A DNA stretch of 10,892 nt from an uncultured Bacteroides sp. (GCA_900546645.1 URDR01000089.1:1-10892), one strand, 5' to 3'. Shown: positions 1 through 7,584, counted from the first letter of the stretch. Notes: a model not told the origin generated them from the sequence alone. Translations and numbers: made by a program.

Positions 1-1017
1 CATACGGGCAGCCTCCATCATCGGACCAATACCAGTACCACAATCTATTCCACCCGTCGCCACATCATAGGCATCCAAATGACCACTTACAATCACGTAT
101 TCATCGGGGTATTTCGAGCCCTTGATTTCTGCAACGATATTATGATGCTTTACCGGACCCAATTTGAAGTGATTACGAATATCAAATTCAAGCAAAAAGT
201 CTTCACGCCGTTCTTTCACCATCTGGGCAATAATCTCATACTGATGCTCATCCAATTTAATATCCGGCAGTTCCGGAGCATTATCGAAAGTCATCGTATC
301 GAGCATCTTACGGTCGTAAAGCGCACGGATAGGTACACGAGACGATTGAATAAATCCCAATACACCTGCATCTTCCATTTCATGGTAAAACAAAGCCGGG
401 AATTCACGCAAAGGTATCATCTCATTTTTTTCTCCATTCTCCCAGTTACGGCGACGAAGTTCTGCATTCTTTTTCACAATTTCCTGATTCTCTTTCTTCA
501 CAGCCTCACGGATAGAATCTCCTTTGGCAGAACGGTCTATAGGCCATCCTTTGTTTGTTCCTGAAATCAAGACCCAAGCCCCTTTCAGGCGATGCTTCAT
601 GCGATTGAATTCAGCCTCCGTACGAGGTTCCATCACCACGTGTCCACGCTGTACGCCCTTCGTTCCGGATGTGTATGAAGGAGTGGCAAAATGTAAGACC
701 ATCCCTTTATCATGACTGATCAGTTTTCCAAACCAAGGACCGCGGTTAAAGCCTACCTGCAATTCACCGGCTTCTTCGGCACGAGCCTCCAAGCCCCACT
801 TTCTATATTCTCTCAGCATCCACTCACCGGCATTGTTATAGGCATCCGAACCGATAGGACGTCCACCAAAACGATTAGTCAAGATATCCAAGTGATGCAT
901 TACCTGGTTATCATTCTGCCCCATTTCAATGATTTTATTCACAACTGATTCTTGTGCAAATAAAGACGATGTTGCCATGCAAGCCAACATCAGACCCGCT
1001 AAACAAATGTTTTTCAT
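1..1017 (-). CDS. Secreted M28-family zinc metallopeptidase, 3' end outside window
   Basis: This gene reads leftward and runs open off the left edge, giving 339 residues without a stop. The protein starts MKNICLAGLMLACMATS and has a signal peptide with likely cleavage after LFA, before QES, so it is exported. A lipobox-like MLAC is present, but no acidic lipoprotein export signal follows it, so I favour signal peptidase I. Residues about 110-250 look like a protease-associated (PA)-type insert. The metal-site region then begins: GHLDAYD supplies the zinc ligand His313, and GGIDCGTG supplies the bridging Asp325. These are the first two ligands of the M28 aminopeptidase/carboxypeptidase fold; the catalytic Glu-Glu and later ligands lie beyond the window. 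Known M28 enzymes release N-terminal amino acids or cleave peptides; the substrate here is unknown. Asp325 is followed by Cys where many relatives have Asp or Asn. The start is the ATG at 1017, which puts the signal peptide directly at the N-terminus. The gene is divergent from the dcw operon, so a functional link is not implied. Confidence 0.88.
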   Translation of the reverse strand, partial: MKNICLAGLMLACMATSSLFAQESVVNKIIEMGQNDNQVMHHLDILTNRFGGRPIGSDAYNNAGEWMLREYRKWGLEARAEEAGELQVGFNRGPWFGKLISHDKGMVLHFATPSYTSGTKGVQRGHVVMEPRTEAEFNRMKHRLKGAWVLISGTNKGWPIDRSAKGDSIREAVKKENQEIVKKNAELRRRNWENGEKNEMIPLREFPALFYHEMEDAGVLGFIQSSRVPIRALYDRKMLDTMTFDNAPELPDIKLDEHQYEIIAQMVKERREDFLLEFDIRNHFKLGPVKHHNIVAEIKGSKYPDEYVIVSGHLDAYDVATGGIDCGTGIGPMMEAARM

Positions 1018-1052
1018 TTTATCAGTAGTTCTGTTTTTAATTTTATTTCATG

Positions 1053-1084
1053 CAAAGTAGGGCTTAATATTTGGAAAACCCAAA
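1053..1084 (-). promoter_or_regulatory. Candidate Bacteroidetes-type promoter for the M28 peptidase gene
   Basis: Read on the minus strand, TTTG lies at 1081-1084 and TACTTTG at 1053-1059, with 21 bases between them. Bacteroidetes housekeeping promoters have a -33 TTTG or TTG and a -7 box TAnnTTTG about 19-21 bases apart. The -7 box here lacks one spacer base, so the match is imperfect. Transcription would start near 1046, giving a leader of about 30 bases before the ATG at 1017. This is assigned from sequence only. Confidence 0.35.
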
Positions 1085-1333
1085 TAAAACAGCAACATTT
1101 TTCGACTATCTCATTTTTAAAGGGATTTATCTCCCCACCTGCCGCTCTCTCCCCAGCATCATATTTTTTACATAACCCTATTTCCACTGACAAATTTCCA
1201 TAGAAAGCCAGCGCTTCCTACAGATAATCTTCTTTAGAACAAAAACTTAACCACTATCATTATCGAACTGGAGAAATCAAGCTACCCCCACGCTTCCCAA
1301 ACCAAAAGAGTAAACAACCTGTTGATAACTTCT

Positions 1334-1348
1334 TGGAAATTTCTTCCA
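1334..1348. repeat. Short inverted repeat upstream of rsmH
   Basis: TGGAA at 1334-1338 and TTCCA at 1344-1348 form perfect 5-base arms around a 5-base centre, about 90 bases before the rsmH start. The size and dyad symmetry would suit a protein-binding site, but such a short repeat can arise by chance. No regulator can be named, and it does not resemble the GTGGG direct repeats bound by MraZ. Confidence 0.2.
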
Positions 1349-1435
1349 GAAAGAGGGTGAAAGAATGTAAGAAAATGTCTAATTTTACACCTTTAATTAT
1401 ATATTTAAGGTAAAACTTTACTATTTTAAACGCTC

Positions 1436-2350
1436 ATGAACGAAACAGAACCTATTTATCATATCCCTGTTCTTTTGCAGGAAAGCATTCAAGGCATGAA
1501 TCTTCGTCCGGGAGGAATTTACGCAGACATGACTTTCGGAGGCGGAGGCCATTCAAAGGAAATTCTACGACAAATGGACGCAGAAAGCCGTCTGTTCAGT
1601 TTCGATCAAGATGAAGATGCCGAACGCAACATTGTGGATGATTCCCGGTTCACTTTTGTCCGGAGCAACTTCCGCTATCTGCATAACTTCCTGCGCTACT
1701 ATGGAGTTGACAAAGTAGATGCAATTCTTGCTGATTTAGGGGTTTCTTCCCACCATTTCGACGACAGTGAGCGCGGATTCTCTTTCCGTTTTGACGGAAA
1801 TCTGGATATGCGCATGAATAAACGTGCCGGAATGACTGCCTCTGAAATCATCAACACCTACGACGAAGAACAGTTGGCAAATCTTTTTTATCTATACGGA
1901 GAACTGAAAAACAGCCGTAAGTTAGCTAACGTGCTGGTGAAAGCCCGAAGTGTCAAATCCATCGTTACCATTGGCGACTTTCTGGAAATAGTCAAACCGC
2001 TTTACGGGAAGGAACGGGAAAAGAAAGAACTGGCAAAGGTTTTTCAAGCACTCCGCATTGAGGTCAATCAGGAGATGGAAGCTTTAAAAGAAATGCTATA
2101 TGCTGCAACCGAAGCTTTAAAACCGGGAGGACGACTGGTTATTATCACCTATCACTCCTTAGAAGACCGAATGGTGAAGAATATCATGAAAACGGGAAAC
2201 ATAGAAGGCAAAGCTGAAAAAGATTTTTTCGGCAACATACAGACTCCTTTTAAACTTGTCAACAATAAAGTCATCGTACCTACCGACGAAGAGATACAAC
2301 GCAATCCACGCTCACGGAGTGCTAAATTGAGAATTGCAGAAAAAAAATAA
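1436..2350 (+). CDS. rsmH: 16S rRNA (cytosine-1402-N4)-methyltransferase RsmH (MraW)
   Basis: RsmH uses S-adenosylmethionine to methylate N4 of C1402 in the 16S rRNA decoding centre. It is cytoplasmic and is classically encoded near the start of dcw clusters. At 304 residues it has the usual family length. Family blocks appear in order: the N-terminal HIPVLLQES (residues 9-17), the SAM-binding loop DMTFGGGGHS (31-40), the acidic strand FDQDEDA (56-62), ADLGVSS followed by SERGFSF (99-117), YHSLEDR near residue 240, and the C-terminal NPRSRSAKLR. In many other phyla the central block reads SSxQLD; here it is SSHHFD. The ATG at 1436 places HIPVLL at the normal distance from the N-terminus. It has no clear Shine-Dalgarno, only an AT-rich leader. 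It is the first gene of the operon, and the next gene begins 5 bases after its stop. Confidence 0.96.
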   Translation: MNETEPIYHIPVLLQESIQGMNLRPGGIYADMTFGGGGHSKEILRQMDAESRLFSFDQDEDAERNIVDDSRFTFVRSNFRYLHNFLRYYGVDKVDAILADLGVSSHHFDDSERGFSFRFDGNLDMRMNKRAGMTASEIINTYDEEQLANLFYLYGELKNSRKLANVLVKARSVKSIVTIGDFLEIVKPLYGKEREKKELAKVFQALRIEVNQEMEALKEMLYAATEALKPGGRLVIITYHSLEDRMVKNIMKTGNIEGKAEKDFFGNIQTPFKLVNNKVIVPTDEEIQRNPRSRSAKLRIAEKK

Positions 2351-2355
2351 CACAC

Positions 2356-2706
2356 ATGGAAAATAAAGAAGACAAGTTACAAGAAGAAACGACCCAGGTT
2401 ACCCTAAAAAGCATTTTAGGAGGAGACATCCTGGCACATAATTTTTTGAAGCGGCAGACCAATCTTCTGATTCTGATTGTTGTGCTGACCATCTTTTACA
2501 TCAACAACCGATATGAAAGTCAGCGTGAAATCATCGAGATAGACCATCTGAAGAAAGAATTAATTGACACCAAATACGACGCACTGACCATTTCTTCTGA
2601 ACTGACTGAACGTAGCCGCCAGTCACGAATCGAAGAGTATATATCTGCCGAGGGAACTCCTTTAAAAACTGCGGCTACTCCACCTTATCTGATTAAAGAA
2701 GATTAA
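2356..2706 (+). CDS. ftsL: FtsL-like bitopic cell-division protein
   Basis: This is a 116-residue protein with a charged cytoplasmic N-terminus (about 35 residues), one hydrophobic segment (about 36-49, NLLILIVVLTIFYI), and a periplasmic part whose residues 55-90 are rich in Glu, Lys, Leu and Ile and suited to a coiled coil. This type II bitopic layout, with a position between rsmH and ftsI, is that of FtsL. In model bacteria FtsL joins FtsB and FtsQ and activates the FtsW-FtsI synthase at the septum. FtsL sequences diverge greatly, so the assignment rests mainly on topology and synteny; it fits the FtsL-like family found in Bacteroidetes dcw clusters. The Thr/Pro-rich C-terminus (about residues 99-111) looks unstructured. 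No FtsB gene is seen here. ftsI begins 4 bases downstream, suggesting translational coupling. Confidence 0.82.
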   Translation: MENKEDKLQEETTQVTLKSILGGDILAHNFLKRQTNLLILIVVLTIFYINNRYESQREIIEIDHLKKELIDTKYDALTISSELTERSRQSRIEEYISAEGTPLKTAATPPYLIKED

Positions 2707-2710
2707 AAAT

Positions 2711-4837
2711 ATGATACCCGGACAAAAAAACAGCATGTACCGCTATACGTTCATCGTATTTCTTATGACACTGGTTGCCATCGCTGTCATTGTCAAAGCC
2801 GGTATCATTATGTTTGGCGAACGACAATACTGGACAGATGTGGCCGACCGCTATATCAAAGAAAACGTAGTGGTACATCCTACGCGCGGAAACATTATAT
2901 CGGCCGATAATAAACTGATGGCAAGCAGTCTGCCGGAATATAAGATTTTCATGGACTTTGTGGCGGTAAGAGAATCGGGCAGAGACTCTGTACTAATGGA
3001 CTCTCTAACCAAAATCTGCGAAGGGCTCCATCAGATTTTTCCAGATAAAAGTGCTCAGGAGTTCCGCCGTCACATTTTAAAGGGACGACGCTTGAAAAGC
3101 AGAAACTACCTTCTTTACCCTAAGCGCATCTCATATATTGAATATAAGGAAGTTAAAAAACTGCCAGTATTCAATTTGAATAAATACAAAGGAGGGTTCC
3201 ATGAACTGGCTTATAACCAGCGAAAAAAACCATTCGGCTCTTTAGCTGCACGCACCTTGGGGGACATGTTTCCAGATATGACTCTGGGAGCAAAAAACGG
3301 ACTTGAACTGACCTATGACTCCATTTTAAGAGGAAAAGACGGGATTACGCACCGGCAAAAAGTGATGAACAAATACTTGAACATCGTGGATATGCCGCCC
3401 ATTGACGGTTGTGATATCGTAACAACTATCGATGTTGGTATTCAAGATATTGCAGAAAAAGCACTGGTAGACCAGCTAACCAACTTAGAAGCAGCCTCAG
3501 GAGTAGCTGTCGTAATGGAAGTAGCGACCGGAGAGGTAAAGGCAAACGTCAATATGACACGGGGAAATGACGGACACTATTACGAGATGAGAAATTTATC
3601 GGTAAGTAACCTGATGGAACCCGGCTCAACCTTTAAAACAGCCTCCATCATGGTAGCACTCGAAGATAAATACATTACGCCTCATACACTTGTTGACACC
3701 AAAAAAGGAATTGTCAACATGCATGGAAGCAACATGAAAGACTGGAACTGGTATAAAGGCGGATATGGGGAAATTGATGTTACACGAATCATGGAGGTTT
3801 CTTCCAATATCGGAGTTTCATCCATCATCGACAAATATTACGGGAATAACCCTCAAAGGTTTATTGACGGATTACGCCGCATGAGCATCGATACCCCGCT
3901 GAATTTAGGCTTTGTGGGTGAAGCGGTACCGCGCATCAAAGGTCCTAAGGAACGCTATTTTGCCAAAACCACTTTGCCATGGATGAGTATCGGATATGAA
4001 ACCATGATTCCGCCGATTTATGTCCTAAACTTTTATAATGCCATAGCGAACAATGGAGTTATGGTCAAACCTAAATTTGTGAGGGAGATAGCCAAAGACG
4101 GAGAAGTAATAAAAGAGTTCCCCACTGAGATTATCAACCCTAAAATCTGTTCAGACACAACCTTGGCCCAGATACGAACCATCCTCCAGAGAGTCGTGTC
4201 GCACGGACTTGCCAAGCCTGCTGGCAGCAAGCAATTCAGCGTATCAGGAAAAACTGGTACGGCACAAATTTCTCAGGGGAAAGCCGGATATAAAGCTGGA
4301 GGAACCAGCTATCTGGTCAGTTTTTGCGGATATTTTCCATCGGAAGCTCCTAAATACAGTTGTCTTGTATCCATACAAGGTCCCAAAGGCTCGCCTTCCG
4401 GAGGAATACAGGCAGGAAGTGTTTTCAGCCGAATAGCCGAGCGGGTCTATGCCAAACATCTTAATTTAGATTTGGCACAAGCCAAAGACTCAACCTCGGT
4501 TTTGATTCCCGACATCAAAAACGGAGATATCATTGAAGCTGCGTACCTCTTACGAGAACTTAATATAAACAGCAATAGTGACAACATCCCGGAACAGCAA
4601 AAACCCGTTTGGGGAAAAGCTACGGAAACAGAAGCCTATGCTGAACTAAAAGAGACTAAGCTAAGCGCCAAACATATTCCTAATGTTAAAGGAATGGGAG
4701 CGAAAGATGCGGTTTACTTATTAGAAAACCAAGGATTAAGAGTAAGACTCTTAGGAGTTGGGAAAGTCATCTCCCAAAGTATACCTGTAGGCTCGTATGT
4801 ACATAGAGGACAAACTATTACATTAACGCTAAAATAA
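2711..4837 (+). CDS. ftsI: Septal peptidoglycan transpeptidase FtsI (class B PBP3) with C-terminal PASTA domain
   Basis: FtsI cross-links peptide stems of new septal peptidoglycan in the periplasm, working with FtsW. The 708-residue protein has a short cytoplasmic tail and one N-terminal membrane anchor (about residues 12-34). A pedestal domain follows, containing the class B motif RGNIISADNKLMASS, and then the transpeptidase domain with all three catalytic motifs: STFK with nucleophile Ser306 and Lys309, SSN at 364-366, and KTGT at 514-517. Residues 655-708 (HIPNVKGMG to the end) form a PASTA domain, and about 597-625 (IPDIKNGDIIEAAYLL) look like half of a degenerate earlier PASTA repeat. 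E. coli FtsI is shorter (588 residues) and has no PASTA; this form resembles SpoVD/PBP2x-like enzymes and is known in Bacteroidetes. The ATG at 2711 lies 4 bases after ftsL. Met9 is a possible later start that would keep the anchor. Confidence 0.95.
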   Translation: MIPGQKNSMYRYTFIVFLMTLVAIAVIVKAGIIMFGERQYWTDVADRYIKENVVVHPTRGNIISADNKLMASSLPEYKIFMDFVAVRESGRDSVLMDSLTKICEGLHQIFPDKSAQEFRRHILKGRRLKSRNYLLYPKRISYIEYKEVKKLPVFNLNKYKGGFHELAYNQRKKPFGSLAARTLGDMFPDMTLGAKNGLELTYDSILRGKDGITHRQKVMNKYLNIVDMPPIDGCDIVTTIDVGIQDIAEKALVDQLTNLEAASGVAVVMEVATGEVKANVNMTRGNDGHYYEMRNLSVSNLMEPGSTFKTASIMVALEDKYITPHTLVDTKKGIVNMHGSNMKDWNWYKGGYGEIDVTRIMEVSSNIGVSSIIDKYYGNNPQRFIDGLRRMSIDTPLNLGFVGEAVPRIKGPKERYFAKTTLPWMSIGYETMIPPIYVLNFYNAIANNGVMVKPKFVREIAKDGEVIKEFPTEIINPKICSDTTLAQIRTILQRVVSHGLAKPAGSKQFSVSGKTGTAQISQGKAGYKAGGTSYLVSFCGYFPSEAPKYSCLVSIQGPKGSPSGGIQAGSVFSRIAERVYAKHLNLDLAQAKDSTSVLIPDIKNGDIIEAAYLLRELNINSNSDNIPEQQKPVWGKATETEAYAELKETKLSAKHIPNVKGMGAKDAVYLLENQGLRVRLLGVGKVISQSIPVGSYVHRGQTITLTLK

Positions 4838-4848
4838 ATTGATAAAAA

Positions 4849-6306
4849 ATGATACTGGAAGAAATTTTAAAAACAGTCCATATCTGCCAGTCGGCAGGGG
4901 ATCTGCAAAAAGACATCAAAGGTCTTGAAATGGATTCAAGACAGATCAAGCCGGAGTATCTTTTTGTTGCTGTAAAAGGAACACAAACCGACGGACATAC
5001 ATATATTGACAAAGCTATCGCATCGGGAGCAACTGCCATCGTATGCGAAAACCTTCCCGAAAATCTACTTGAACAGGTCACTTATATACAAGTACCCGAT
5101 TCTGAAGAAGCGGTAGGGAAACTGGCTACAACATTTTATGGTGACCCGACTTCCAAACTCGACCTGGTAGGAGTAACCGGAACCAATGGAAAAACCACCA
5201 TTGCTACTTTATTATATAATATGTTCCGTCACTTTGGATATAAAGTGGGACTTATCTCTACGGTATGTAACTATATCGACGGAGTGGCCATCCCAACCGA
5301 CCATACCACTCCCGACCCCATTACCCTCAACCGCTTATTGGGACAAATGGCAGACGAGGGATGCAAATATGCCTTCATGGAAGTAAGCTCACATGCCGTT
5401 GCCCAAAAACGGATTGGAGGACTAAAGTTTGCCGGAGGAATCTTCACCAACCTGACCCGTGACCATCTGGATTATCATAAGACGGTAGAGAATTACCTGA
5501 AAGCAAAGAAAACCTTTTTCGACAACCTGCCGAAAAATGCATTTGCTTTAACCAATGCCGATGATAAAAACGGCTTCGTCATGGTTCAAAACACCAAGGC
5601 AAAGGTTGCTGCCTATTCACTCCGCACCTTGTGCGAGTTTAAAGGAAAAGTGCTTGAAGACGGATTCGAAGGCATGCTGATGGATATCAACAACCGGGAA
5701 GTCAATGTACAGTTTATCGGACGCTTTAATGCTTCCAACCTATTAGCTGTTTATGGAGCTGCATGCCTGTTAGGCAAATCAGCCGAAGAGGTACTGATTG
5801 CTCTCAGCTTGCTTCGCCCTGTTTCCGGACGGTTTGATGCGCTGCGTTCACCAAAAGGCTATACAGCTATTGTAGATTATGCACATACCCCCGATGCACT
5901 GGTCAATGTCTTGAATGCCATTCACGATGTACTGAAAGGACAAGGAAAAGTCATCACAGTGGTAGGAGCCGGAGGAAACCGAGATAAAGGAAAACGGCCG
6001 ATCATGGCACAAGAGTCTGTCAAGCAAAGCGACCGAGTTATCATCACTTCCGACAATCCCCGCTTTGAAGACCCGCAAGACATTATCAATGATATGCTTG
6101 CCGGACTCACCAAAGAGCAATTACAGAAAGTGGTTTCCATAGCCGATCGCAAAGAGGCTATCCGCACTGCTTGCATGCTTGCCTCGACCGGTGACGTTAT
6201 TCTGATAGCCGGAAAGGGGCATGAGAACTATCAGGAAATTAAAGGAGTTAAACATCACTTCGACGACAAAGAAGTGATAAAAGAAATTTTCAACAACGAA
6301 CAATAA
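4849..6306 (+). CDS. murE: UDP-MurNAc-L-Ala-D-Glu:meso-diaminopimelate ligase MurE
   Basis: MurE is a cytoplasmic ATP-dependent ligase that adds the third stem-peptide residue to UDP-MurNAc-L-Ala-D-Glu. The 485-residue length is typical. An N-terminal UDP-binding domain (SRQIKPEYLFVAVKG region) precedes the ATPase P-loop GTNGKTT (residues 111-117). NLTRDHLDYH is followed by AKKTFF, whose Lys220 is the expected carbamylated lysine. The C-terminal domain holds DNPR at residues 402-405, the signature for meso-diaminopimelate rather than lysine; lysine-adding MurE enzymes usually deviate there. GKGHENYQ near the C-terminus is also conserved. The gene starts 11 bases after ftsI in an A-rich gap without a Shine-Dalgarno and ends 9 bases before mraY. 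No murF lies next to it, although in E. coli murF sits between murE and mraY, so murF must be elsewhere. Confidence 0.96.
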   Translation: MILEEILKTVHICQSAGDLQKDIKGLEMDSRQIKPEYLFVAVKGTQTDGHTYIDKAIASGATAIVCENLPENLLEQVTYIQVPDSEEAVGKLATTFYGDPTSKLDLVGVTGTNGKTTIATLLYNMFRHFGYKVGLISTVCNYIDGVAIPTDHTTPDPITLNRLLGQMADEGCKYAFMEVSSHAVAQKRIGGLKFAGGIFTNLTRDHLDYHKTVENYLKAKKTFFDNLPKNAFALTNADDKNGFVMVQNTKAKVAAYSLRTLCEFKGKVLEDGFEGMLMDINNREVNVQFIGRFNASNLLAVYGAACLLGKSAEEVLIALSLLRPVSGRFDALRSPKGYTAIVDYAHTPDALVNVLNAIHDVLKGQGKVITVVGAGGNRDKGKRPIMAQESVKQSDRVIITSDNPRFEDPQDIINDMLAGLTKEQLQKVVSIADRKEAIRTACMLASTGDVILIAGKGHENYQEIKGVKHHFDDKEVIKEIFNNEQ

Positions 6307-6313
6307 GGAGGAG
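6307..6313 (+). promoter_or_regulatory. Strong Shine-Dalgarno for mraY
   Basis: GGAGGAG immediately follows the murE stop codon and lies 2 bases before the mraY ATG. Counted from the GGAGG core, the spacing to the start is about 4 bases. It is the only strong anti-SD match in front of any gene here; the other dcw gaps are A-rich and lack one, as is usual in Bacteroidetes. It supports the ATG at 6316. Confidence 0.6.
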
Positions 6314-6315
6314 CA

Positions 6316-7584
6316 ATGTTATATTACCTGTTTAATTATTTAGAGCAATTTGACTTTCCCGGAGCAGGCATGTTCAGTTACGTGTCTTTCCGCTCACTGA
6401 TGGCTGTCATTCTTGCCCTACTTATTTCAGCCATCTTCGGTGAATATTTTATCAACCACCTTAAGAAAAAACAAATTACAGAAACCCAGCGCGATGCCTC
6501 GATTGACCCGTTTAATGTAAACAAAGTAGGCGTTCCCACCATGGGAGGAATCATCATCATTGTGGCTATCCTGATACCTTGTCTGCTTTTAGGCAAGCTA
6601 CATAATATCTATATGATATTGATGCTGATTACCACAATATGGCTGGGGACATTAGGCTTCTTGGATGATTATATCAAAGTATTCCGCAAGGATAAAGAAG
6701 GACTCCACGGCAAATTCAAAATCATCGGACAAGTTGGTCTGGGCTTGATTGTCGGGTTAACGCTTTACCTCAGCCCCAATGTGGTTATCCGCGAGAATGT
6801 TGAAATCCAACGGAACGGTGAGATAGTAGAAGTGGTTCACAAAACCCAAGATGAGAAATCAACCAAGACCACTATCCCTTTTTTCAAGAACAACAACCTG
6901 GACTATGCTGACTTTGTAGGCTTCTTGGGCGAACACGCACAGAGCGCCGGTTGGATTGTTTTCGTTCTGATTACTATCTTTGTAGTCACTGCTGTTTCAA
7001 ACGGAGCCAATCTTAACGATGGTATGGATGGAATGGCTGCCGGAAACTCAGCCATCATCGGAGTAACCCTCGGCATTCTGGCTTATGTATCGAGTCATAT
7101 CGAATATGCCGGCTATTTGAACATCATGTACATACCGGGCAGCGAAGAACTGGTTATCTTTATCTGCGCCTTTATCGGTGCCCTGATTGGTTTCTTATGG
7201 TACAACGCCTTCCCGGCACAGGTTTTCATGGGCGATACAGGAAGCTTAACCATAGGCGGTATCATTGCTGTTTTTGCCATTATCATCCACAAAGAACTGC
7301 TGATACCTATCCTCTGCGGTGTATTCCTTGTGGAAAACCTGTCGGTTATTTTACAGGTGAAATACTTCCAGCGCGGGAAAAAGAAGGGAGTCAAACAACG
7401 CATTTTCAAACGGACTCCGATTCATGACCATTTCCGTACCACACTGGCTCAGCTTGACCCCAACTGCAGCTATATGTTCACTCATCCGGTCAATGTGTTC
7501 CATGAATCAAAAATTACCGTCCGTTTCTGGATTGTAACCATCGTATTAGCAGCTATAACGATTATAACTTTAAAGATAAGATAA
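6316..7584 (+). CDS. mraY: Phospho-MurNAc-pentapeptide transferase MraY
   Basis: MraY is a polytopic inner-membrane enzyme that transfers phospho-MurNAc-pentapeptide from its UDP carrier to undecaprenyl phosphate, making lipid I. Family motifs appear in order: FRSLMA in the first helix, VGVPTMGG, GFLDDYIK with the magnesium-site Asp117-Asp118, the GKFKIIGQ helix start, NLNDGMDG (residues 232-239), FMGDTGSL with catalytic Asp307, and PIHDHF with His370 and His372. Two differences from E. coli stand out. The PIHHHF-type motif has Asp371 as its middle residue. The periplasmic segment before PFFK (residues about 156-186) is roughly 20 residues longer, with more extra length just after PFFK, which helps explain 422 residues against 360. 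I expect about ten membrane helices. It sits between murE and murD. Confidence 0.95.
   Translation: MLYYLFNYLEQFDFPGAGMFSYVSFRSLMAVILALLISAIFGEYFINHLKKKQITETQRDASIDPFNVNKVGVPTMGGIIIIVAILIPCLLLGKLHNIYMILMLITTIWLGTLGFLDDYIKVFRKDKEGLHGKFKIIGQVGLGLIVGLTLYLSPNVVIRENVEIQRNGEIVEVVHKTQDEKSTKTTIPFFKNNNLDYADFVGFLGEHAQSAGWIVFVLITIFVVTAVSNGANLNDGMDGMAAGNSAIIGVTLGILAYVSSHIEYAGYLNIMYIPGSEELVIFICAFIGALIGFLWYNAFPAQVFMGDTGSLTIGGIIAVFAIIIHKELLIPILCGVFLVENLSVILQVKYFQRGKKKGVKQRIFKRTPIHDHFRTTLAQLDPNCSYMFTHPVNVFHESKITVRFWIVTIVLAAITIITLKIR

Larger units (their letters stand above)
1018..1435. other. Divergent intergenic region between M28 peptidase and rsmH
   Basis: These 418 bases lie between two divergent genes. 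No reading frame of useful length and no similarity to MraZ is visible on either strand. The right half should contain the dcw operon promoter, but I see only weak -7 matches, TAATTTTA at 1380-1387 and TATATTTA at 1400-1407. Each has seven of eight consensus bases and neither has a -33 TTG at the right distance. The last 60 bases before the rsmH start are strongly AT-rich, as is common before Bacteroidetes start codons. Two copies of CTCCCCA occur at 1131-1137 and 1149-1155, 18 bases apart, with no assigned meaning. I see no tRNA or known riboswitch. Confidence 0.6.

Noticed and set aside
79..948. Three plus-strand open frames (79-564, 524-715, 712-948)
   Set aside because: They lie antisense to the M28 peptidase frame, which is continuous, has a signal peptide and shows the metal-ligand motifs; the plus-strand products resemble no known protein.
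1131..1155. Two CTCCCCA copies considered as MraZ boxes on the minus strand
   Set aside because: MraZ sites are GTGGG-type repeats with about 10-base periodicity; these copies are 18 bases apart and do not match the spacing.
1380..1407. TAATTTTA and TATATTTA as the dcw -7 box
   Set aside because: Both lack the final G of TAnnTTTG and have no TTG at the expected distance; in such AT-rich DNA near matches are common, so no promoter feature was listed.
1375..1413. Possible 12-residue leader peptide MSNFTPLIIYLR before rsmH
   Set aside because: It has no ribosome-binding site, no run of regulatory codons and no following attenuator hairpin; an ATG with a short frame is expected by chance.
4033..4459. 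Overlapping frames inside ftsI (minus 4033-4230, plus 4209-4436, minus 4244-4459)
   Set aside because: They are shadows of the ftsI transpeptidase region around KTGT, with no independent start context.
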